NCBI GenBank assembly: GCA_005787035.1
Contig: SYCI01000017.1
Span: 1 to 37,543 of the forward strand
Direction: 5' to 3'
Source: Actinomycetota bacterium
GTDB lineage: Bacteria; Actinomycetota; Acidimicrobiia; Acidimicrobiales; Ilumatobacteraceae
DNA length: 37,543 nt
A program made the translations under genes and the position numbers. Under the pieces are notes generated by a model, which saw nothing but the letters and a program-made list of their open reading frames with translations, had not been told where the DNA came from and made no database searches. This document shows, piece by piece, positions 32,955 to 37,543 of this stretch (position 1 is the first letter of the stretch; the number at the start of each line of letters is the position of its first letter).

Positions 32955-33701
32955 TCAGAGCGGCTGACGCTGTCGGGCCGTCATCGCATGGTGGTGGTTG
33001 GACCCGACTCCCACGACCGGCGTGCGACGGGCCGCGTGATCGAGCACAACGAGATCTCGTCCCGCCGCGTCGACCACGGCCAATCCGACTTCGGCGCACA
33101 CATGTGCGGCGGCCGCGTAGTCCCAGACGCCGTGCGCATCGAGGACGAGGTCGATGAACGCGTCGAAGGTTCCGTCGGCCACCGAGCAGATGTCGATGGC
33201 TGACGCGCCGAGCGCTCGGAACTGCCAACAACCGAGGTCATGGGCGGGCCGACCCGAGACGGCCACGACGGCCGTCGACCAATCTCGTTCGACGGGCATC
33301 GACAACCGCTCACCGTTCCGGAACGAACCACCGTCCCGAAGCGCCCACCACCGAACGTCGCGCGCCTGATGGGCCACCAAGGAAGCCACCCAACCGTCGC
33401 CGTCGACCACACTCAGCGAGGTGGCGAAGTGCGGAACTCCGCGTGACGCATTGGTCGATCCGTCGAGCGGATCGACGATCACCACGAGTTCGCGATCGAG
33501 GTTCTCGACGCCGCTTTCTTCCGACACGATTCCGAACCCGGCCCGCCGCAAGGCCGCAAGAGCAACGTCATCGGCGATCAGATCGGCCGCGTATTGACCA
33601 TCCCGTTGCCCCGACGGACCCCAGTCGGACACACCGGCCAAAGCCGTCGCGACGTCATCGGCCACGTCGTGCAGCATCTCCAGGACTCGGGCGGGCTCCA
33701 C
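32955..33701 (-). CDS. Inositol monophosphatase family protein
   Basis: A 248-aa metal-dependent phosphatase of the IMPase/FBPase/CysQ fold. Motif A is VDPLDGSTNASRG, the upstream Glu pair is in SEESG, and the second motif is GVWDYAAA. Substrate may be inositol phosphate, histidinol phosphate or PAP; the sequence does not decide. GTG 33701 is chosen because a TACCCT box lies 7 nt before it and the length then fits the family; the open frame continues to 33836. It diverges from an unknown gene at 33750 with only 48 bp between the starts, and it converges with the sigma gene. Confidence 0.88.
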   Translation of the reverse strand: MEPARVLEMLHDVADDVATALAGVSDWGPSGQRDGQYAADLIADDVALAALRRAGFGIVSEESGVENLDRELVVIVDPLDGSTNASRGVPHFATSLSVVDGDGWVASLVAHQARDVRWWALRDGGSFRNGERLSMPVERDWSTAVVAVSGRPAHDLGCWQFRALGASAIDICSVADGTFDAFIDLVLDAHGVWDYAAAAHVCAEVGLAVVDAAGRDLVVLDHAARRTPVVGVGSNHHHAMTARQRQPL

Positions 33702-33708
33702 GACGACG

Positions 33709-33714
33709 AGGGTA
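33709..33714 (-). promoter_or_regulatory. Candidate -10 box (TACCCT) of the inositol phosphatase gene
   Basis: TACCCT on the minus strand ends 7 nt before GTG 33701. Its outer TA overlaps the rightward TAGTGT box at 33713-33718. Confidence 0.5.
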
Positions 33715-33718
33715 GTGT
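33713..33718 (+). promoter_or_regulatory. Candidate -10 box (TAGTGT) of the rightward unknown gene
   Basis: TAGTGT fits TANNNT and shares two bases with the leftward box, so the two polymerases could not bind together. It would start transcription about 25 nt before GTG 33750. Confidence 0.3.
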
Positions 33719-33737
33719 CGAGACGAGCCCGGGCGAC

Positions 33738-33744
33738 GAGGAGG
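33738..33744 (+). promoter_or_regulatory. Shine-Dalgarno (GAGGAGG)
   Basis: GAGGAGG ends 5 nt before GTG 33750 and decides the start of the 189-aa unknown protein. Confidence 0.55.
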
Positions 33745-33749
33745 TCTTC

Positions 33750-34319
33750 GTGGCGGTCATCGATGTGGCCGGATTCGTGGCCGACATGAAGAGTCACGCG
33801 GTCGATCACGGCTTCCACGTCCACGACGAGCGGCACTTCGTCGAGACGTACTCACTCCGCCAACTCTGGGAGGTCGACCTTCATCCCGAGGAGGCCTGCG
33901 ACGGCCCGATCGACCTCCACCTCTCGCTCGAGGTCGATCCGCGTGCGCTCCTCGGTTTCGAAGATGCCGTGGCCGAACTCGTCCCCGACGTCGACGAGCC
34001 GCCCACCGGCTTCTCGTTCCCGCTCTTGTTCACGTGGGCGTTACCGCCGCTGCGACATCCGCCCGATCTGCTCGTGCTCGCCACCGAACTCGCCGGAATC
34101 GGTGGTATCGATCTGCCACTCGAGGTCTCGGCCATCGACTCCACGGTGTCGGTCACCGATGCCCCCGAGCGCAAACTCTCGATCGTGGCCCGGCTCGAGG
34201 TTCCGCTCGCTGACGTGTACCACAACGACGACGAAGTCTTCTGCGGAACCCTCGACCGGTGCCGTGACGTGAGCCTGTATCTCTTGCAGGTCGCACCCGG
34301 CTGGCTCGGCGAGGAATGA
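33750..34319 (+). CDS. Hypothetical protein, 189 aa, acidic
   Basis: An acidic soluble protein with the N-terminus VAVIDVAGFVADMKSHAVDHG. It has alternating beta-strand-like segments (PIDLHLSLEVDP, LSIVARLEVPLADVYH) and no signal peptide or membrane helix. I do not recognise the family. GTG 33750 has a good Shine-Dalgarno, GAGGAGG, with 5-nt spacing, whereas the longer frame from 33594 lies antisense to the phosphatase gene. It is followed at 36 bp by a small acidic protein gene, perhaps in the same transcript. Function unknown. Confidence 0.65.
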   Translation: MAVIDVAGFVADMKSHAVDHGFHVHDERHFVETYSLRQLWEVDLHPEEACDGPIDLHLSLEVDPRALLGFEDAVAELVPDVDEPPTGFSFPLLFTWALPPLRHPPDLLVLATELAGIGGIDLPLEVSAIDSTVSVTDAPERKLSIVARLEVPLADVYHNDDEVFCGTLDRCRDVSLYLLQVAPGWLGEE

Positions 34320-34355
34320 TCGCCCGCCACCCGGGGTCCGTGCGAGACTGAACAA

Positions 34356-34652
34356 GTGAACGTCGCCGAACTCATCGACATCCTCCGAGACCTCGATCCG
34401 GAGGCGATCATCGAGATGGCGATCGTGGCCCCCGTGGTCGACGAAGACGACATGATCACCGTCGATCAGTACGTGGTGGAAGGAATCCTCCCCCGCGACC
34501 CGGCCGATCACGACGGTGAGAGCGTGGTTTGGCTGATCGGTGGCGATCCCGGCGACGTCGACGAGTTCATCGAGGCGATCGGTGGCGAAGAGGACTCCAT
34601 CCCGCTTCCGACCGATGGCGAAGTCGTCGAGATGCGCCGCTGGACGCGCTGA
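34356..34652 (+). CDS. Small acidic hypothetical protein, 98 aa
   Basis: Starts at GTG 34356 and reads MNVAELIDILRDLDPEAIIEM, an opening pattern (ELIxxLxxLDPxA) seen in many small actinobacterial and phage proteins of unknown role. The middle and end are strongly acidic (DEDDM, IGGEEDS). No membrane segment is present. A GAGACT hexamer 6 nt upstream is a weak match to the window's leaderless -10 pattern; otherwise it may be co-transcribed with the preceding gene. Function unknown. Confidence 0.6.
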   Translation: MNVAELIDILRDLDPEAIIEMAIVAPVVDEDDMITVDQYVVEGILPRDPADHDGESVVWLIGGDPGDVDEFIEAIGGEEDSIPLPTDGEVVEMRRWTR

Positions 34653-34670
34653 TTTCAGTTCGGGGTCGGA

Positions 34671-35726
34671 TCAGACCAGCGGGCCGTGGTCGAGGTGCGG
34701 GAGCACCATCCGACCGAATCGTTCACACTCCTCGAGGTGCGGATAGCCCGACAAGATGAAGGCCTCGATACCGAGACTCATGTAGTCCTCGATCTTGGCT
34801 CGCACTTGCGCAGCATCGCCCACGATCGCTGCTCCACAACCGCTGCGGCCGCGCCCGATTCCGGTCCACAAGAAGGGTTCCACGAAACCGTCCGCTGCGG
34901 ACGTATCGCGGAGTTCGGCCTGCCGCCGAACGCCCGTCGACTGGCTGTCGAGCGAGCGTGCGCGAATGCGATCGCCGGTCTCGTCGTCGAGCGCGGCCAC
35001 GATGTGGTGGGCGGCCGCACGCGCTTCGTCCTCGGTCTCCCGCACAACCACATGGGTTCGATACCCGAAACGCAACGTCCGACCATGCGAAGCCGCCCGC
35101 TTGTTCAGGTCGTCGATCAGGGTGGCGACATTCGCGCGCGTGTCGGGCCACATGAGGTACACATCGGCATAGCGGGCTGCAACGTCACGGGCTTCCTCCG
35201 ACAAACCACCGAAGTACAGCGGAGGGCAATGGCCGGGCGCCACACGTGGGGCGTTCACGGCGAAATCGGCATACGGCGGTCGAGCAGTCGTGGAACCTCC
35301 GCTCAGCAAGAGTCGCAGAGCGCCCATGGTCTCGGCCGTGCGCTCGTAACGCACCGGGCCCGACTCCTCCCGACCCGGGAGGTCCGACGAGATGATGTTG
35401 ACGGTCAGTCGGCCACCGAGCATCTGATCGAGGGTGGCGATCTGTCGGGCGAGTTGGGGCGTCCAGAGTTCTCCGCAACGTACGGCCAGCAGTAGTCGAA
35501 TGCGGTTGGTGATGGCGGCCATGCCACCGGCGAAGGCCGTGGCGTCGATACCGAGCGCGTAACCCGAGGGCAAGAGGATGTTGTCGTAGCCGAGCGACTC
35601 GGCCCGCAACACGATGTCGCGGCAATGCGACCACGAACTCAGGAGATCCGCGTCGACCACGCCGAGTTGTTCGTAGTCGTCGTCGCACAGAGCCGAGAAC
35701 CAACTGACCTCGCACCGCGTCGTCAC
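34671..35726 (-). CDS. LLM class flavin-dependent oxidoreductase (SsuD-like)
   Basis: A 351-aa LLM protein resembling FMNH2-dependent alkanesulfonate monooxygenases. Segments VLRAESLGYDNILLPSGYALG, RIRLLLAVRCGELWTPQLARQIATLDQMLGGR, RTAETMGALRLLLSG, PPLYFGGLSEEARDVAARYADVYLMW and the C-terminal GIEAFILSGYPHLEECERFG match the SsuD group. It should oxidise a sulfonate or similar small molecule with reduced flavin; no flavin reductase gene is nearby. GTG 35726 overlaps the stop of the aldo/keto reductase gene (GTGA), so the two form an operon. Confidence 0.9.
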   Translation of the reverse strand: MTTRCEVSWFSALCDDDYEQLGVVDADLLSSWSHCRDIVLRAESLGYDNILLPSGYALGIDATAFAGGMAAITNRIRLLLAVRCGELWTPQLARQIATLDQMLGGRLTVNIISSDLPGREESGPVRYERTAETMGALRLLLSGGSTTARPPYADFAVNAPRVAPGHCPPLYFGGLSEEARDVAARYADVYLMWPDTRANVATLIDDLNKRAASHGRTLRFGYRTHVVVRETEDEARAAAHHIVAALDDETGDRIRARSLDSQSTGVRRQAELRDTSAADGFVEPFLWTGIGRGRSGCGAAIVGDAAQVRAKIEDYMSLGIEAFILSGYPHLEECERFGRMVLPHLDHGPLV

Positions 35727-36649
35727 GGCAGCGGCACCCCGTCACTGGCCTGGACGATTCGGTAGACATCACGCCGATCGAGCCGGACGTCCACCGCTCG
35801 GGCGAGTTCGCCGAGACGGTCGGGGTTCTGGGTACCCACGATGGCCACCGGCCGACTCGGATGGCTCAGCACGAAGGCCACCGCCACCGCGCCGCGGGTC
35901 ACGTTCTCGCGCGTCGCGATGTCGTCGAGCACGGTCACGAGTTCGGCCGACACACCCTCCCCCGTCGCCAATCGTCCGCCGGCCAACGGGCTCCATGCCA
36001 ATGGTCGGCACGACGACTTTTGCGCATGGTCGAGGAGACCATCGCGCATCGGTGCCAATTGCACCGCCGAGAACTCGGGTTGCGTCGCCGCCAAGGGAAA
36101 CGGCACGTGATGTTGGAGGGCTCGCGTCTGTTCGACCGTGTGGTTCGAGACGCCGACGGCCCGGATCAGACCGCGATCGCGCAGGCTCACCAAGGCTTCG
36201 GCGACCTCGGCGGGGTGTGTGAACGGATCGGCGCGATGGATCTGATACAGGTCGATCCAATCGACGCCCAGTCGGCGCAACGATGCCTCACACGCGCGCT
36301 CCAGATACTTCCTACTGCTCACGTACGGAACGCCGGGCACGATGCCGCCTTTGGTGGCCAGCACGACTCGATCTCGTAGACCCGGTCGTCGACGGAATAT
36401 CTCCCCCAGAGCCTCTTCGCAGGTTCCCCAACCGCGTCCGCCCCAATCGAGTCCGTAGACGTCGGCGTTGTCGATCAGGTTCATCCCGAGGTCGATGGCC
36501 CGCTCCACGAGGGCAACCGACCGACCGATGTCAGGATCGGTGAGTCGCCAACAACCAAAACCGATGGCACCCACCTCCCGGCGATCCAGCATCAGGCGGG
36601 CCGCGATCGGCAAGGGCTCGTCAACGCTTGGGAATTCGTCGTCGATCAC
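35723..36649 (-). CDS. Aldo/keto reductase
   Basis: A 308-aa NADP-dependent aldo/keto reductase (TIM barrel). The catalytic tetrad is visible as Asp and Tyr in LIDNADVYG, Lys in VVLATKGG and His in DLYQIHRADP. VRLDRR and GVSNHT segments are typical. Substrate unknown. The start is GTG 36649 with TAGGGT 6 nt upstream. First gene of an operon with the SsuD-like monooxygenase, so it may reduce the aldehyde that such an enzyme releases; this is inference. Confidence 0.92.
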   Translation of the reverse strand: MIDDEFPSVDEPLPIAARLMLDRREVGAIGFGCWRLTDPDIGRSVALVERAIDLGMNLIDNADVYGLDWGGRGWGTCEEALGEIFRRRPGLRDRVVLATKGGIVPGVPYVSSRKYLERACEASLRRLGVDWIDLYQIHRADPFTHPAEVAEALVSLRDRGLIRAVGVSNHTVEQTRALQHHVPFPLAATQPEFSAVQLAPMRDGLLDHAQKSSCRPLAWSPLAGGRLATGEGVSAELVTVLDDIATRENVTRGAVAVAFVLSHPSRPVAIVGTQNPDRLGELARAVDVRLDRRDVYRIVQASDGVPLP

Positions 36650-36655
36650 GTCCGA

Positions 36656-36661
36656 ACCCTA
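36656..36661 (-). promoter_or_regulatory. Candidate -10 box (TAGGGT) of the reductase-LLM operon
   Basis: TAGGGT on the minus strand ends 6 nt before GTG 36649, indicating a leaderless transcript. Confidence 0.5.
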
Positions 36662-36668
36662 ATCGCCC

Positions 36669-37464
36669 TCACCGAACGCTCTTTGGAAGACTCCCCCGCA
36701 CCAACGACATCACGAGACCGACCGACATGATCGCTCCGGCCACGGCAATGGCCCGGAGTTCGAGGAGCGCGACCATCCAGATCGTCACCACGGTGGCCAC
36801 CACCGGAACCACCGGGATACGACCGATGCTGATGGGCACGCGGAAGGGTCGGACCATGTCGGGTCGACGGACCCTCAGCGCGATCACGATGAAGTTGACG
36901 AACAAGAACGTGGCGTACACCGCCACGTCGGTCGCGCTGGCAATCAGTTCGAACCGACCGACCAGCACTCACGAAGAGCAAACCGCCGATCTGAATCACG
37001 CTGAAGGCCACCACGACCCACGTGGAGCGTCGGATGCCGAGTGCGGCCAGAGAACTCATGGCCACCAGCAAACCGAGTCCAGCCAAACGTGAGCCGATGG
37101 GCCAGAAGTAGTTGAAGTAGCGCGCGAAACCCAGCGCCACGGTGGCGCCGGCTACCGTGAGTCCAGCCAACATCGTCCACCCGACCATGAACGCACCGTG
37201 TCGATGCATCGAGTGCCGGGCGTACTCGTACTCACCGCCGGCGCGCGGGAACACCGACGACAATTCCGCGTAACTGAGGGCGGTGAGTCCGCACCCGACC
37301 GCCGACAACACGAAGGCCAGCCACACGAGTCCACCGGCCCGCTCGGTGGCCGGACCGAGAAGAACGTAGATGCCCGCACCGACGATGATTCCGACACCGC
37401 TGGCCGTGACATCGACCAGACCGAGCACACGGGGAAGAGAAGGTCGATCAGGGGTGGGCGGCAC
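36669..37464 (-). pseudogene. Amino acid permease (APC family), internally deleted
   Basis: The N-terminal half is a normal APC permease: VLGLVDVTASGVGIIVGAGIY, TALSYAELSSVFPRAGGEYEYA, about five membrane helices, ending VIQIGGLLFV. The C-terminal part is in another frame (FELIASATDVAVYATFLFVN, then VRRPDMVRPFRVPI). The junction near 36965 skips what would be roughly 200 residues in the family (helices 6-10), and the frame changes there. A functional transporter is not expected. GTG 37464 has TACGGT 8 nt upstream. Assembly error is an alternative. Confidence 0.75.
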
Positions 37465-37472
37465 CGAGGAAA

Positions 37473-37478
37473 ACCGTA
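37473..37478 (-). promoter_or_regulatory. Candidate -10 box (TACGGT) of the permease remnant
   Basis: TACGGT on the minus strand ends 8 nt before GTG 37464. It appears intact although the gene is broken. Confidence 0.35.
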
Positions 37479-37516
37479 GCGACGATCGGTGGCGACGATG
37501 AGCGACAGGTGTCCCG

Positions 37517-37543
37517 TGGGGCGGGCAGGGATCGAACCCGCGA
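37517..37543 (-). tRNA. Partial tRNA, 3' end only
   Basis: The minus strand shows a T-arm (GCGGG, loop TTCGATC, CCTGC), then the acceptor 3' strand CCGCCCC and discriminator A at 37517. The rest lies beyond the window edge, so the isotype cannot be read. CCA is not encoded. Confidence 0.8.

Noticed and set aside
32923-32958. A 7-bp inverted repeat (CTGAGCC with GGCTCAG) between the second sigma gene and the inositol phosphatase gene as a terminator.
   Set aside because: The loop is over 20 nt and no T-run follows, so it does not meet the standard for a rho-independent terminator.
1-37543. CRISPR arrays, insertion sequences, prophage or defence islands.
   Set aside because: No regularly spaced repeats, transposase, integrase, phage structural genes or known defence domains were seen; the two tRNA genes inside the window show no adjacent integrase or obvious repeated 3' end.

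Overview
The window looks like chromosomal DNA from a high-GC actinobacterium, most likely the class Acidimicrobiia (an Ilumatobacter-like lineage). The pointers are a PAC2-family protein, several luciferase-like (LLM) oxidoreductases of F420/flavin type, an SCO6745-family protein, a class II (plant/actinobacterial) DAHP synthase, an actinobacterial-type LeuRS and the order nadD - LytR-like - rsfS. The class assignment is inferred from gene content. I see no CRISPR array, insertion sequence, prophage or rRNA. Most genes are housekeeping or secondary redox enzymes.

Layout. 1-3141: phosphotransferase, PAC2 protein and an LLM enzyme, all rightward. 3157-4857: leftward fatty acyl-AMP ligase, divergent from leuS (4972-7851) and a GH84 glycosidase (7870-9072). 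9079-11008: leftward zinc alcohol dehydrogenase plus LLM operon. 11164-11534: a small membrane protein closed by a bidirectional terminator, facing an SCO6745-family gene. 12452-14492: a lipoprotein, a DUF2855 protein and tRNA-Ala(GGC). 14541-17069: leftward nadD / degenerate LytR-like / rsfS / small zinc-ribbon operon with overlapping genes. 17406-18233: a divergent sigma-70 factor with a long leader and a strong terminator, followed by class II DAHP synthase, a serine hydrolase and an MFS transporter. 21646-24697: leftward thiolase, histidine phosphatase, small membrane protein and C4 zinc-ribbon coiled-coil protein. 24721-27021: class A penicillin-binding protein. 27081-30684: rightward LLM / Gfo-Idh-MocA / exported N,N-dimethylformamidase-like operon. 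30678-31747: a decayed and an intact LuxR-type regulator. 31816-32926: tRNA-Val(UAC) and a second sigma-70 factor. 32955-34652: an inositol-phosphatase-family gene and two unknown genes. 34671-36649: aldo/keto reductase plus SsuD-like LLM operon. 36669-37464: an internally deleted amino acid permease. A tRNA runs off the right edge.

The most striking pattern is transcriptional. At least twelve genes carry a TANNNT hexamer ending 6-8 nt before the start codon. This is the spacing expected if transcription begins at the start codon itself, that is, leaderless mRNA. It fixes several start codons that would otherwise be ambiguous. A second theme is that LLM oxidoreductases sit in three separate short operons, each with an NAD(P)-dependent dehydrogenase. 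Other points worth checking are a sigma factor with a shortened region 3 and an altered region 4.2, a terminator whose 3' end forms the promoter of the DAHP synthase gene, a LytR-like protein lacking the usual catalytic arginine, and two internally deleted pseudogenes. I did not find a clearly new defence or mobile system.
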